Shown piece after piece: positions 1 through 9,609 of a DNA stretch of 64,000 nt. The DNA is from Sipunculus nudus (taxonomy: Eukaryota; Annelida; Sipuncula; Golfingiida; Sipunculidae). Location: NCBI GenBank assembly GCA_026874595.1, contig JAPPUL010000081.1:508501-572500 (forward strand), written 5' to 3'. The notes under the pieces were generated by a model, which saw only the letters and a program-made list of their open reading frames with translations, made no database searches and was not told where the DNA came from. Positions within the stretch are counted from its first letter, which is position 1. Every line of letters starts with the position of its first letter. The position numbers and the translations under genes were made by a program.

Positions 1-1
1 G

Positions 2-649
2 GAAAAACCTGTTATTGTGTCTATGGCTAATGTTGTTGCTTCTGGGGGCTTTTATATTTCTGTTGCGGCTAATGAGATATTTGCTGAGAGTATGACCATT
101 ACAGGTTCTATTGGCGTTGTCTCTGGAAAGCTTTATTTCTCTAAGCTTTTAGATAAATTATCAGTCAAAAGAGATACTGTTTCGCTTGGTGATAACTCCG
201 ATATTTATTCTCCTTTTTCTCCATTCACAGAGCAACAAAAACAAAAATTAACTAAACATACTTTTGATTTTTATTATAAAACTTTCCTTGAAAAGGTCTC
301 TCAAGGTCGCAAGCAAGATGTTCAGACTATTGAACAATTTGCACAAGGTAGAGTCTTTACTGGTGACGATGCTCTTAATTACAAACTAATTGATAAGCAA
401 GGTGGCATTCTTGAGGCTTTAGAGGCTGCAAAACAACATGCTAATATTCCATCTGATGACAAAATTAATTACCTTATTTATCCTAAAAGAAAGTTTAGTT
501 TGTCTTATATGTTTTCTGACACCTTTGCACGCAATACTCTAACTTTAAAACATAAAACTATTAATATGATTAGCAATTATATCTCTTTAAGTAAGCACAA
601 TGCTTTGTATATTATGCCTTGGCATATCAAAATAGATGATTTTAATTAA
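2..649 (+). CDS. sppA: Signal peptide peptidase SppA, C-terminal part (cut by window edge)
   Basis: This is the C-terminal part of a membrane-anchored serine protease of the SppA/protease IV family, which degrades cleaved signal peptides. The reading frame is open to the window edge, so the true start lies upstream. The stretch VASGGFYIS holds the nucleophilic serine of the family; ITGSIGVV and the late GRVFTGDDALNYKLIDKQGG are also typical SppA blocks. About 215 residues are visible. A second, shorter SppA lies at 5097-6074, so the organism has two paralogues. The domain missing upstream probably carries the partner lysine if this is the long, duplicated form; that is inferred from the family and cannot be checked here. 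Confidence 0.88.
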   Translation, partial: EKPVIVSMANVVASGGFYISVAANEIFAESMTITGSIGVVSGKLYFSKLLDKLSVKRDTVSLGDNSDIYSPFSPFTEQQKQKLTKHTFDFYYKTFLEKVSQGRKQDVQTIEQFAQGRVFTGDDALNYKLIDKQGGILEALEAAKQHANIPSDDKINYLIYPKRKFSLSYMFSDTFARNTLTLKHKTINMISNYISLSKHNALYIMPWHIKIDDFN

Positions 650-714
650 CAGGTTTAATACTTTATAGTTTTTAATCCTCAAAATAAATTTACTAGTTAA
701 AAAAAGAGGTTAAT

Positions 715-1167
715 ATGCAATTAAAAGCAATCGAAGCTGATATTCTTAAGCTTTGTAATGATTGCCTTTCTATTAAAGACACTATGTTTAAAAAAGCAGA
801 GATTAGTTTCTCTTGCTATGTTGGCGGGGGACGACAATATCATTCCGAAGAAACCAATCCTTACAGACGAACCATATATCTAGGACGAGATTCAGCGCGA
901 TACAATAACGTGCCTGAGGATATCATTGACCTTAATGAAGTATATTTCCTTTATAAGCGAGATAAAGGCCTTTTTGATTGGCCTGATAATTACTTCCATG
1001 AGCCTTTTAAACTAAGTGTTGAAGCCCTTGCCAAAAAAGAAAAGTTCCTTATTATCGATTATGAGAACATCAAGAAAGACAGTTATTCTGGACTCGTTTA
1101 TGAGCAGTTTATAAAGCAAATTAACGATATTAATAACTTGGCTATACGATTTGTTAAGCTAATATAA
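715..1167 (+). CDS. Hypothetical protein, 150 aa
   Basis: I do not recognise this protein. It has 150 residues, no signal peptide and no membrane segment. It is rich in charged and aromatic residues, with a glycine-rich turn (YVGGGRQY, about residues 39-46) and a central YLGRDSARYNNVPEDI stretch. The ATG follows AAAAGAGG at good spacing, which supports a real gene. It lies between the sppA fragment and rpmB on the same strand, with 65 and 136 bp gaps. Codons end mostly in T or A, like the neighbouring plus-strand genes. It is probably a soluble cytoplasmic protein; no function is assigned. Confidence 0.6.
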   Translation: MQLKAIEADILKLCNDCLSIKDTMFKKAEISFSCYVGGGRQYHSEETNPYRRTIYLGRDSARYNNVPEDIIDLNEVYFLYKRDKGLFDWPDNYFHEPFKLSVEALAKKEKFLIIDYENIKKDSYSGLVYEQFIKQINDINNLAIRFVKLI

Positions 1168-1252
1168 CTTTTTCGTTAAATAAAATATTATATAAATAAA
1201 ATATTAACTATTCTCTTGATGATAACTAAACATGTTTCTATATTTGTTCCTT

Positions 1253-1285
1253 ATTAAGAAAAGATTAAGAAAAGATTAAGAAAAA
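1253..1285. repeat. 11-bp tandem repeat, three copies, upstream of rpmB
   Basis: Three consecutive copies of ATTAAGAAAAG (the last ending in A) lie just upstream of the rpmB SD site. It is one of several short perfect tandem duplications in the window. Confidence 0.8.
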
Positions 1286-1303
1286 CGTTTTAGGATATTT
1301 ATA

Positions 1304-1519
1304 ATGAGTAGAATATGTTTTATATGTAAGAAAGGTACTCGGTTTGGTAATACTATTAGTCATTCTCATAGAAAAACTAAAAGAACTTGGAAGGCCAATT
1401 TAGTATATGTTAGAGCCAAGATTAATAACTCTATTAAAAGAATTAGAGTATGTACTAGATGCCTTAGGAGCAACAAAGTGCAAAAGATTATTACCTCTAA
1501 GGAGCATCTTCTAAGTTAG
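1304..1519 (+). CDS. rpmB: 50S ribosomal protein L28
   Basis: Small basic protein of the large ribosomal subunit, 71 residues, close to the usual L28 length. The family pattern is clear: MSRICFICKKGTRFGN at the N terminus, SHSHRKTKRTW (about residues 19-29), then RIRVCTRCLRS. Two CxxC pairs (C5/C8 and C50/C53) mark the zinc-binding (C+) form of L28, so this organism carries the cysteine-bearing version. The start follows AGGAT eight bases upstream. It stands alone rather than next to rpmG. Confidence 0.92.
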   Translation: MSRICFICKKGTRFGNTISHSHRKTKRTWKANLVYVRAKINNSIKRIRVCTRCLRSNKVQKIITSKEHLLS

Positions 1520-1573
1520 CTTCAAGCTAAATTAAGTTTGCTCTTGCTTTTTTTTTCATTAAATATAATTTAG

Positions 1574-2434
1574 TTAGATATCTATTAAGCTACTAACTTC
1601 TTTATTTAGCTTCTTTATATCTATTAAACTTATTCTAACAAAATGATTGGTATTAAATTCCTTCTTATCAGAATAAGCCATATAACCTGAGGCCTGGAAT
1701 AATGAAGAGTCGCTTGAAATTATATCCATACAGCCAAACAATGATAAGGAAATCTCGTTATAACCCAAATCTAACATCTGCCCTTCTCTCATAAGCTCTT
1801 TTAATTCTTCTATACTACTATCACTTGATAGCTTTTTAAAAAACGATTCTATATAATAACGGGTTTGCATATCTTTTATAAATTCTACAAATGTTTTCCC
1901 TAGTATTCTCTGTCTTGATACTTTGAGTGCACGGCCAAATGATGGGTTAACGTCTATTATTAGGCCATTTAAACTCGTTATACAATGCATTACCGGTGTT
2001 TTTTCATATAAATTAGAAAAGTCATTATTTAATCGCTCAAGACCACTTATACGCAAATCTGTACGCTCTTTTATAAGCTCTAATTTGCTTAAAATCTCAT
2101 CTATCTCATCTCCAGCTCCTTTATAGAATATCCCCTCTCGCCTAAATATCTCCCTATAGCTTTTTTCAAGATAATTTATTACCTTACGTGGGCCCCTAGA
2201 AAAATATACTGTTACATATATTATAAGTAGGCTAAAACAAAGTCCTAGCAATAATATACCATACAATAGCTCAGCTGCATATAACTCATATAAATAGCTA
2301 TTTGATAAAACGTATTTTGCACTCTTATAAATTATTGCTACAAACGATATGTATATAAATAAGTAGGTTAGTAGCATCTTTTTTCTAAGGCTTAAATCAT
2401 TAAAATATTTTACCACCTTTTCAAGATTACTCAA
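1574..2434 (-). CDS. Membrane-anchored PAS-domain protein
   Basis: A 286-residue protein with two N-terminal membrane helices (about 18-42 and 55-77), then a charged region that could form a coiled coil (about 80-145), then a PAS-like sensor domain (about 145-205, containing VMHCITSLNGLIIDVNPSFG and ILGKTF). No histidine kinase, GGDEF or methyl-accepting domain follows. The layout suggests a membrane-bound sensor that passes its signal by protein contact, or a remnant of a longer signalling protein. The final 80 residues are unassigned. It runs on the minus strand just downstream of serS with a 183 bp gap. The PAS call rests on the NPSFGRALKVSRQRILGKTF pattern and is moderately secure; the ligand is unknown. 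Confidence 0.65.
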   Translation of the reverse strand: MSNLEKVVKYFNDLSLRKKMLLTYLFIYISFVAIIYKSAKYVLSNSYLYELYAAELLYGILLLGLCFSLLIIYVTVYFSRGPRKVINYLEKSYREIFRREGIFYKGAGDEIDEILSKLELIKERTDLRISGLERLNNDFSNLYEKTPVMHCITSLNGLIIDVNPSFGRALKVSRQRILGKTFVEFIKDMQTRYYIESFFKKLSSDSSIEELKELMREGQMLDLGYNEISLSLFGCMDIISSDSSLFQASGYMAYSDKKEFNTNHFVRISLIDIKKLNKEVSSLIDI

Positions 2435-2617
2435 AAATACTAAACTCCTTTAGTTCTATAATAGCCCTATAACTATTTAGGCATTGTATGGTTTTATATC
2501 TTAAAAAATATACAAAACTATATATCTTTAAAACAAACTTAACTAAAAATAAATTATATCATTTTTTATTATATGATATTTAATACTTTATACTTCTTGT
2601 TTAATACTTATTTTCAC

Positions 2618-3886
2618 TTATGATTTATCTATAAGTTTTTTACCTCGCATATATTTTTGCAATACATTCGGTATCTTTACACTCCCATTTTTAAACTGGT
2701 AATTTTCAAGTATCGGGATTAGTATTCGAGGAGAGGCTATCGCTGTATTATTTAGTGTATGTACATATTTTATAGACCCATCCTTATCTTTATATTTTAT
2801 GTTTAATCGTCTTGCTTGAAATTCATAGAACGATGAACAAGAATGTGTTTCCCCATATCCACCCCTTGAGGGCATCCATACCTCTATATCGTGTTTTAAT
2901 ACCTGCCCAAGACCTATGTCGCCGGTACACGATAATACCACCCTATATGGTAAATCAAGCGCTTTTAGTATGTCTTCTGCGTTCGTTAATAGCTCCATAT
3001 GTAAAGATTTCGACTCCTCTACATCATTTCTTCCAAGAATTACTTGTTCTACCTTTTGAAATTGATGTATCCTATATAAACCTTTGTCTTTACCATATGT
3101 ACCCGCTTCCCGCCTATAACAGCTTGATAAGCCTGCCATCCTAATCGGTAAATCTTTATAATTCAAAACCTCCCCTGCATAATATGAGGCCATTGGTACT
3201 TCTGAGGTCCCTATTAAATATCTCTTATCTTTTTCTATATGATAGCTTTGTTCCTCACCTATCGGGAAATAGCCTGTCCCCTCCATAATCTCGCGTTTTA
3301 CCATGTGGGGCACTATATATGGTCTAAAGCCTCGACTACACACTGTGTCCATTGCAAAATTAAGCACTGCAAGCTCAAGTTCTGCGCCCTCATTCTTTAA
3401 ATAATAGCTTTTTGTTCCTCCTACTTTTACTCCTCGCTTTATATCCAATATATTTAATTTCTCGCCTAGTTCTATGTGATCTTGCATTGCAAAATTAAAC
3501 TCTTTGCCTTTTGAATAACGTCTTATTTCTACATTGTCTTTGTCACTATCACCTATAGGAACTCCTTCTAATACTATATTTGGAACTCGTAACATCAAAT
3601 CTTTATACTCTACTTCTATAGTCTTTAGCTTAGGTTCTTTTTCGGATATCTCTTCTCTTAGCCTCTTCCCTCGCTCTATTAAAACCTCCTTATCTTCAAA
3701 AGAATTATTACCCATCCCTTTGGATAGCTTATTCCTCTTATTCTTTAACTCTTCTATTTCCTTTATTAGCTCTCGACGCTTTTTATCCACTTCTAATAAA
3801 CGCTTTATTGATATCTTTATCTTCTTTGTCTCAGATACCCTCTCAAGCTCTTCCCAATTACTCCTTATATACTCTATACTTACCAA
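2618..3886 (-). CDS. serS: Seryl-tRNA synthetase
   Basis: Class II aminoacyl-tRNA synthetase charging tRNA-Ser (and tRNA-Sec if present). The 422 residues match the normal length. The N-terminal antiparallel coiled-coil arm that contacts the tRNA long variable arm covers about residues 27-100 (KKRRELIKEIEELKNKRNKL). The catalytic domain shows GTSEVPMASYYAGE, class II motif 2 (CYRREAGTYGKDKGLYRIHQF) and motif 3 with its arginine (NNTAIASPRILIPILENYQ). The start is TTG: no ATG or GTG fits, and GAGGT lies eight or nine bases upstream. Purine-rich codons contrast with the T-ending codons of plus-strand genes nearby. Confidence 0.96.
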   Translation of the reverse strand: MVSIEYIRSNWEELERVSETKKIKISIKRLLEVDKKRRELIKEIEELKNKRNKLSKGMGNNSFEDKEVLIERGKRLREEISEKEPKLKTIEVEYKDLMLRVPNIVLEGVPIGDSDKDNVEIRRYSKGKEFNFAMQDHIELGEKLNILDIKRGVKVGGTKSYYLKNEGAELELAVLNFAMDTVCSRGFRPYIVPHMVKREIMEGTGYFPIGEEQSYHIEKDKRYLIGTSEVPMASYYAGEVLNYKDLPIRMAGLSSCYRREAGTYGKDKGLYRIHQFQKVEQVILGRNDVEESKSLHMELLTNAEDILKALDLPYRVVLSCTGDIGLGQVLKHDIEVWMPSRGGYGETHSCSSFYEFQARRLNIKYKDKDGSIKYVHTLNNTAIASPRILIPILENYQFKNGSVKIPNVLQKYMRGKKLIDKS

Positions 3887-4205
3887 TACTGCTTACCTCG
3901 TTTATTTTATATGGGATTTATACTAGATTTATACTATAAGATTAAGTTAATAAAAATTAACTCTTTTCTTGAAATCCATTGTCTTTTGTGATACTTTGTG
4001 ATATTTATATCCAGATACATGAAGCCTATTCATATAAATTTTTCATTGTTATAGTTCTTTGGGATTTTACTTTACATGAATTCACACTTTCGTTTAGCAT
4101 CGTTTTATATTTTAATGTGTTCATACTTTACAAAGAAGTTAATTGTTTTTACAGTTTGGGAAAAGATATCTAACTTTTTTTGCTTATTTTATGAGGAGAA
4201 ACTTT
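3887..4205. other. Intergenic region between divergent serS and an exported-protein gene
   Basis: This 319-bp AT-rich spacer separates two divergently transcribed genes, so it must hold promoters for both. A short direct repeat TTTGTGATA(T/C)TTTGTGATA occurs near 3986-4006. A 64-codon open frame at 3979-4173 has no SD site and a biased composition; I do not call it a gene. No convincing regulatory site was seen. Confidence 0.4.
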
Positions 4206-4970
4206 ATGCTTATATATAACTTTATACCTAACCCTAAAGTTAGATATTCTTTACTCATTTTTAAAACCTTCTTTTTTAAAACCTTCTTTTTTAAAACCTT
4301 CTTTGCTTTTGCTTTAATTTTATTATATCCTATCAATAGCTATCCTAATAAAACTTTACACTCCACTAATAATAAAAAACAATCAAATAGTTATAGCAAG
4401 ATTAATACTAGCTCTACATTTAAAAACAAAAGTTTTAAAAACAAAACTTATAAAAATAAACAGTTTAAACAAATTAAACAAAAACTCACCTTTTATAAAA
4501 CTAATCTGATATTCCCAATACCTAATAAAAAAAAGATATACTCCCCTATATCTATCAAAAATTATCTAAACATTGATTATGGTAAAAACTTCAAATCTTC
4601 GTTAAACACTAATAATCTCTTTTATAACAAAATTAAAGATAAGCTTTTTGACCAATCTATTATTTTTAACGCCGTTTATGATGATATTAAAAAAGATAAT
4701 ATGAGCTACTACTACTTTAGACCTTATAACCTTATAGAACCTTTTATGGGAATTAACAGTTGGAGATTAAAAACTGATAACATTACCATATATTTTGATT
4801 ACAGCAATAAAGACTTTTCTTTATACGCTTTGCCTACCACTGGCATTAAATATCAATTTGCTAATGGGATTAAGTTATACTACTTTATGCAGCCAAAAAT
4901 AATTTATGACCCTTTACAAAGCCTATCTTACAATTTGGGGCTCTCTTTTACATCCTCTTTATTCCAATAA
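4206..4970 (+). CDS. Hypothetical exported protein, possibly outer membrane
   Basis: About 254 residues, not recognised. The chosen ATG (4206) follows GAGGAGAAACTTT, a better signal than two upstream in-frame starts. The N terminus has a hydrophobic stretch interrupted by a triple KTFFF unit and ending near SYPNKT, so it is probably a signal peptide. Residues about 40-100 are rich in Asn, Lys and Ser and probably disordered. The C-terminal part alternates polar and aromatic residues (YYYFRPYNLIEPF, NSWRLKTDNITIYFDY, GIKLYYFMQPKIIY) and ends in phenylalanine plus glutamine, as in some outer-membrane beta proteins. It precedes sppA on the same strand. Confidence 0.55.
   Translation: MLIYNFIPNPKVRYSLLIFKTFFFKTFFFKTFFAFALILLYPINSYPNKTLHSTNNKKQSNSYSKINTSSTFKNKSFKNKTYKNKQFKQIKQKLTFYKTNLIFPIPNKKKIYSPISIKNYLNIDYGKNFKSSLNTNNLFYNKIKDKLFDQSIIFNAVYDDIKKDNMSYYYFRPYNLIEPFMGINSWRLKTDNITIYFDYSNKDFSLYALPTTGIKYQFANGIKLYYFMQPKIIYDPLQSLSYNLGLSFTSSLFQ
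4261..4305 (+). repeat. 15-bp tandem repeat inside the signal sequence
   Basis: Three copies of TTAAAACCTTCTTTT encode the repeated KTFFF unit in the leader of the preceding gene. The unit length is a multiple of three, so a change in copy number would lengthen or shorten the hydrophobic leader without a frameshift. Confidence 0.85.
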
Positions 4971-5096
4971 TTAATTTTCTTAAATTCATATTTTCTTTTT
5001 TATAAGAAACTATTATACATACTTTTTCTTATCTTTTTATCTTTAATGTGTTATCTCTTTTAATTATCTAGTGTAATATAGTTAAGGATGATTTTT

Positions 5097-6074
5097 ATGG
5101 ATTCTTTTAATTCTATCTCAAATAATAAATCTAAAGTAAGCTCTCTTTGGTCTTACATATTCTCTTTAATATTTTTACTTAGTATCATTCTAGCTATCAT
5201 TATGATTACTGATAACTACGATAAACAAAAAAAAACAAGCTATATCCCCTCTTCCTTAGATACTGACTCCATAAACCCTTTTATACCCGCTTTTATGGTG
5301 ATTGATATCGTTGGCATTATCGAATACAACTCTACCGTCCCTTTCATTATTAAAAAACTTAAAATTGCTTCCAATAACGATAATATTAAAGCTATTATCC
5401 TGAGATTTAACTCGGGAGGTGGTACTGTTGGCGCAAGTCAAGAAATTTATCACCGCCTTAATACTTTTAAGAAAAAGACTAAAAAACCTATTATTTCTGT
5501 TTTTGGCGACATCTCCGCTTCCGGCGCTTATTACATCGCTTGCTCAAGTGATTATATTTTTGCACGGGAAGGCTCCATTACAGGCAGCATTGGCGTCATT
5601 ATTGGAGGATTCACTTTCGAAAAACTTTTTAAAGAATATGGTGTCAAACAGGAGATTATTAAAAGTGGTAAGTTTAAGGATATTGGCTCTTCTATCGGCA
5701 GAAGTAAGTCTAAAGAAGAAATGCTCCTTTTACAGAATATTGTAAATAGCACTTATAACCAATTCTTTAATACTGTCCTTAACGCCCGCAAAGATTTTAT
5801 CTCAAAAGATTCGCTTGTAAAATATGCTGATGGCAGAATCTTTAATGGCGAGAATGCCAAACGGATTGGCCTTGTTGATAGCATAGGTGGTATAATCGAG
5901 GCTACCAACCATCTTAAAAAGAAATTAAATATTAAAGGTAATGTTAATATTTTGGAAGACGGCCCTAAAAACATTTTTGAACAACTAATTCAATCTAAAA
6001 CTAATTACTCATTTAAAGACTTTATTAAGGCTTATTATAGCAATATTCCACTTTATCTTTATGCTGCTCATTAA
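5097..6074 (+). CDS. sppA: Signal peptide peptidase SppA, short (36K) type
   Basis: Membrane-bound serine protease that clears signal peptides, about 325 residues, the length of the Bacillus-like short SppA. One N-terminal membrane helix spans about 15-42. The serine nucleophile lies in SASGAYYIACSSDYIF, and the catalytic lysine most likely in IKSGKFKDIGSS, matching the Ser/Lys dyad order of the short family. VLRFNSGGGTVGAS-like and GSITGSIGV blocks are present. I place the start at 5097 because AAGGATG sits nine bases before it; an ATG at 5088 overlaps that SD. Followed after 45 bp by a membrane protein gene. It is a paralogue of the SppA fragment at the window start. Confidence 0.93.
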   Translation: MDSFNSISNNKSKVSSLWSYIFSLIFLLSIILAIIMITDNYDKQKKTSYIPSSLDTDSINPFIPAFMVIDIVGIIEYNSTVPFIIKKLKIASNNDNIKAIILRFNSGGGTVGASQEIYHRLNTFKKKTKKPIISVFGDISASGAYYIACSSDYIFAREGSITGSIGVIIGGFTFEKLFKEYGVKQEIIKSGKFKDIGSSIGRSKSKEEMLLLQNIVNSTYNQFFNTVLNARKDFISKDSLVKYADGRIFNGENAKRIGLVDSIGGIIEATNHLKKKLNIKGNVNILEDGPKNIFEQLIQSKTNYSFKDFIKAYYSNIPLYLYAAH

Positions 6075-6119
6075 TAATAACTTTACCTTGATTTTACTTT
6101 ATTTTACTTCGGAGGTTTT

Positions 6120-6761
6120 ATGAATGACATTCCTATGCACAAAAGCTTTTCTCTCATATTTAAAAGCCCTGCTCACTTTTGCCTTAACACCATTAACAAT
6201 AAATCTAAGACCTCTTATCTTTCATTTACTTTCATATTAATACTAGCTATTGCTTGTGCTCACTATGTAAGCATTACACTTGCATTTGGATTCACTGACG
6301 GCTTTTCTCTTTTTAGCTATGTTGCCGTTATGTTATTTTATGTAGCTTTGTTTTTTGCTTTCATGTTTTTAGACAGTGCTATAATTAGTTATTTCATAAA
6401 ACAAAATAGCAACTCCGATTTATTCTTTGACTCAAGAGATACTTTATTCCTTATCTCAGTCGCATCTTACCCCTATACCCTTTTACCTGCTATTGCATTG
6501 ATTTCTACCTTCTTTAACCTTCCTTCTCTTTATTCTTGTTTTTTATTTTTAGCTTTTATTTGGGTTTTCGTTAACAAAATAAAACTCTTACGTTATTACA
6601 AAGATTTCTTCGCTATTTCGCCTGTTGCACTCACTTTTATGCCTATTATCTTACAATTCACTATTGCCATTCTCACCTTTTTATTCTTTAGCTTTGGAAT
6701 TGTATCCCTCATTCTTAAGACTATACAAAACGTCGACTTGAATAAATTTATATATTTATGA
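6120..6761 (+). CDS. Yip1-like polytopic membrane protein
   Basis: A 213-residue integral membrane protein with about five hydrophobic segments (roughly 32-58, 62-90, 105-128, 132-150 and 165-200). The pattern of short loops and the region around SVASYPYTLLPAIALI resemble the bacterial Yip1/YIPF-type family, whose function is poorly defined. The ATG follows GGAGG at ideal spacing. It lies 45 bp after sppA on the same strand and may be co-transcribed with it, which would suggest a membrane-maintenance role, but this is inference. The 3' end is only 9 bp from the convergent cystathionine gamma-synthase gene. Confidence 0.6.
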   Translation: MNDIPMHKSFSLIFKSPAHFCLNTINNKSKTSYLSFTFILILAIACAHYVSITLAFGFTDGFSLFSYVAVMLFYVALFFAFMFLDSAIISYFIKQNSNSDLFFDSRDTLFLISVASYPYTLLPAIALISTFFNLPSLYSCFLFLAFIWVFVNKIKLLRYYKDFFAISPVALTFMPIILQFTIAILTFLFFSFGIVSLILKTIQNVDLNKFIYL

Positions 6762-6770
6762 TTTTATTAT

Positions 6771-7967
6771 CTAGATCTTATCTAAAGACTGCTTTACATC
6801 TTCTATAATATACTCAACACCCTCTATCCCAACCGCATACCTAATTAATGTCTCCTTAATCCCAAGTTCCCTAAGCTCCTCCGGTGTCCTGTCATAATAC
6901 GACATCAAACATACCTGTTCTATCAAACTCTCAACCCCCCCAAGACTTGGGCCTATGGCAGGTATACGTACCTTGTCTATAAAATCACTCGCACGCTTTA
7001 AATCTCCTTCTATCTCAAAACTTACCAAACCTCCATACCCTCGCATTTGCCTCTTTGCAAGCTCATAGCCTTTATGCATTGATATCCCAGGATAATATAC
7101 TTGTTTTACCTTTGGATGAGAAGATAAAAACTCCGCAAGTGCTAATGCACTACTATTTTGTCTTTCTATCCTTAGTGAAAATGTCTTTAAGCCTCTTATA
7201 AGTAAATAGGCTGTGTGCGGATCCATTACCCCGCCAAGTATTCCTCTATAAGCACGTATACTATCCATTAGCAAACCGTTTTTCCCAACTGCCACACCAC
7301 CTAATATATCATTGTGACCTGCTAAATATTTTGTCACTGCATGGACCACTATGTCTATTCCAAAATCAAGTGCACGCTGATTATATGGCGTTGCCAGGGT
7401 ACTGTCTATTACCGTTATTATATTTCGGCTCCTAAAAAGCTCTGCCACCTTTTCCAAATCCAGAACATGTAAATATGGATTTGTTGGAGACTCTGAAAAG
7501 AATAGCTTTGTTTCTTCTTGTATCGAATCTTCTATTAGACTAATTTCTGGCTCTACTATACTATAGGATACTCCGAATTTGCTTAATACCTCATAGACAA
7601 ATTGTCGAGTCTTTCTATATGCATCGCTTGTTATTATTACATGATCTCCCTCCTCTACTAAGGCCAAGAATAATGTTGAGATTACGTTCATTCCACTTGA
7701 AAATAGTATAGCCTCATCTCCATTATCTAAGCTTGACAGCTTCTTTTCCGCTATCTCCACTGTCGGATTGCTATATCTTCCATACTCATGTCTTACGTCC
7801 CGTCCCTGCATGTGACTGTGAAGACTCTTTGTATCCTCAAAAACATATGTCGCCGCTTGGATTATAGGATTCGTTATTGACCCTGCGTACTTTAACTTCT
7901 CCTCTCCTCCATGCACTGACAACATTGAAAAATCATATTTATTGTTTTTTTTATTTAGCTCATTCAT
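6771..7967 (-). CDS. metB: Cystathionine gamma-synthase, plant-like (PLP transsulfuration family)
   Basis: PLP enzyme of the Cys/Met metabolism family, 398 residues. The PLP lysine lies in [25 protein letters not shown] and [13 protein letters not shown] are family signatures. By recall, several blocks track plant cystathionine gamma-synthase rather than E. coli Met[28 protein letters not shown] and [14 protein letters not shown]. That form condenses cysteine with O-phosphohomoserine to make cystathionine for methionine synthesis. The gene overlaps the end of thrC by 8 bp, so the two are translated together. Substrate preference (phospho-, succinyl- or acetyl-homoserine) and a possible lyase activity cannot be settled from sequence alone. 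Confidence 0.85.
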   Translation of the reverse strand: MNELNKKNNKYDFSMLSVHGGEEKLKYAGSITNPIIQAATYVFEDTKSLHSHMQGRDVRHEYGRYSNPTVEIAEKKLSSLDNGDEAILFSSGMNVISTLFLALVEEGDHVIITSDAYRKTRQFVYEVLSKFGVSYSIVEPEISLIEDSIQEETKLFFSESPTNPYLHVLDLEKVAELFRSRNIITVIDSTLATPYNQRALDFGIDIVVHAVTKYLAGHNDILGGVAVGKNGLLMDSIRAYRGILGGVMDPHTAYLLIRGLKTFSLRIERQNSSALALAEFLSSHPKVKQVYYPGISMHKGYELAKRQMRGYGGLVSFEIEGDLKRASDFIDKVRIPAIGPSLGGVESLIEQVCLMSYYDRTPEELRELGIKETLIRYAVGIEGVEYIIEDVKQSLDKI

Positions 7968-9324
7968 TTACTTTATCCATTTTTACATCAAAATATCTGT
8001 TTATTTTATCTTTTACTTCCTTTATGTCCAATTTGGCATTCACTGCTTCGTTTGCATAATAAGACCTTATCCCCGATAACTCCCGTTTATGATACGCTAC
8101 CTTATAATCACAGAATTTAAGTCCGTGTGCTGTTGATATTATTACTACACTCTCGTCCTTTCTTATCTCTCCTCGATCTAGTAGCTTAAAAAGACTTGCA
8201 AGCGCAACTCCTGTATGCGGACAGTTAAACATTCCTGTATAATCTCCCTTAACAGATGCTTCAACAAGCTCACTCTCGCTTGCCTGTTCTACTACCCCGT
8301 TAAATTTCTTAAGCACCTTTATCGCTCTTTTAACACTCACTGGGTTTCCTATTTGTATCGCACTAGCTAAAGTCTTATTTGCCACTATCGGTTCAAATTC
8401 TTTAAAGCCATTTTGATAGGCTAGATATAATGGATTTGCCTTCTTCGATTGTGCAACCACTATCCGTGGACGCTTACTTATCATCCCAAGCTTCTCCATT
8501 AACAAAAAACCTTTGCCTAATGCCGATACATTACCTAAATTCCCGCCAGGTATTATAATCCAATCCGGTACCTCCCAATTTAACTGTTGCACTATTTCTA
8601 CACTTATAGTCTTTTGACCCTCTATTCGAAGGGAGTTCATTGAATTTGCTAGATATATATCCTCCTGCCCACATACCTCCTGTACCACCTGCATACATCC
8701 ATCAAAATCACTCTCTATTGCAAGAACTAATGCCCCATTTGCTATCGGCTGGATTAGTTGTGCTGTGGATACCTTGTCCTTTGGTAAAAATACTATTGCG
8801 GGGATTCCTGCTGTTGCACAGTAGGATGCAAGCGATGCTGATGTGTCGCCTGTTGAGGCGCAGGCTATCGCTTTTATATTTTTTCCAGCCCTTATCATTT
8901 GATTTACCATCGAGACCAATACCGTCATGCCAAGATCCTTAAACGACCCCGTATGACTATTCCCACATTGCTTTATCCATAACCTCTCAAGCCCAAGCTC
9001 CTTCCCAAGCCTATCTGCCCAGAATAAATTTGTATTACCTTCATAAAGCGACACTATATTATTATCGTTTACCATAGGACATACTATCTCCTTCTTTCCC
9101 CATACCCCAGAACCATATGGCCATTCGTTACTTCTATACCTATCATGAAACAATAACTTCCACTCTTCTCCACTGCGACTCTTCTTAAGCGATTGCTCAT
9201 CATGTACAACCTGTAATAACTCACCGCATCTCTTACACGTATATATCACCTCGTCAAGACCATACTTTTCTCCACACCCCTCAGCTGTACACATAAACCA
9301 CGATTTATAATCATATCCTCTCAT
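7960..9324 (-). CDS. thrC: Threonine synthase, plant/archaeal-like
   Basis: PLP enzyme converting O-phosphohomoserine to threonine, 454 residues. The PLP lysine lies in [32 protein letters not shown] and [14 protein letters not shown] bind the cofactor phosphate. An N-terminal four-cysteine motif (C12, C17, C30, C33) looks like a zinc ribbon, as in archaeal-type enzymes. The core ([33 protein letters not shown]) closely resembles the plant enzyme by recall. The ATG follows AAGAGGT. With the downstream gamma-synthase it forms a two-gene unit in which both enzymes could use O-phosphohomoserine, the plant branch-point layout. No homoserine kinase is in the window. Confidence 0.92.
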   Translation of the reverse strand: MRGYDYKSWFMCTAEGCGEKYGLDEVIYTCKRCGELLQVVHDEQSLKKSRSGEEWKLLFHDRYRSNEWPYGSGVWGKKEIVCPMVNDNNIVSLYEGNTNLFWADRLGKELGLERLWIKQCGNSHTGSFKDLGMTVLVSMVNQMIRAGKNIKAIACASTGDTSASLASYCATAGIPAIVFLPKDKVSTAQLIQPIANGALVLAIESDFDGCMQVVQEVCGQEDIYLANSMNSLRIEGQKTISVEIVQQLNWEVPDWIIIPGGNLGNVSALGKGFLLMEKLGMISKRPRIVVAQSKKANPLYLAYQNGFKEFEPIVANKTLASAIQIGNPVSVKRAIKVLKKFNGVVEQASESELVEASVKGDYTGMFNCPHTGVALASLFKLLDRGEIRKDESVVIISTAHGLKFCDYKVAYHKRELSGIRSYYANEAVNAKLDIKEVKDKINRYFDVKMDKVNE

Positions 9325-9609
9325 AATATAATATTACCTCTTCTATACTATTTTTATCTATTTTATCTTTAGCTATTTTATTATTTCTTGCACAGATTAT
9401 TAAACCCTAACTCTAACCCCATCCACACACATCCATATTTAAGCATTATATGATTAAATATTATTTTACACTCACTTTCCTATATCTTATAAATATACTA
9501 TATATTACTTTATTACTTTATTTATTACATTAAGATAATACTTTAGAATAATATCTTAAGATTTTAATAACCCTCTCTATAACATTAATATTTATAAGTT
9601 AAGTCTATT

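Noticed and set aside
1505-1530. Rho-independent terminator after rpmB
   Set aside because: TTAGCTT-CAAGCTAA can pair, but it overlaps the stop codon and no T-run follows directly; the T-run is 25 bases further on.
3979-4173. 64-codon frame in the serS spacer
   Set aside because: No SD, hydrophobic T-rich composition expected by chance in this AT-rich strand, no recognisable domain.
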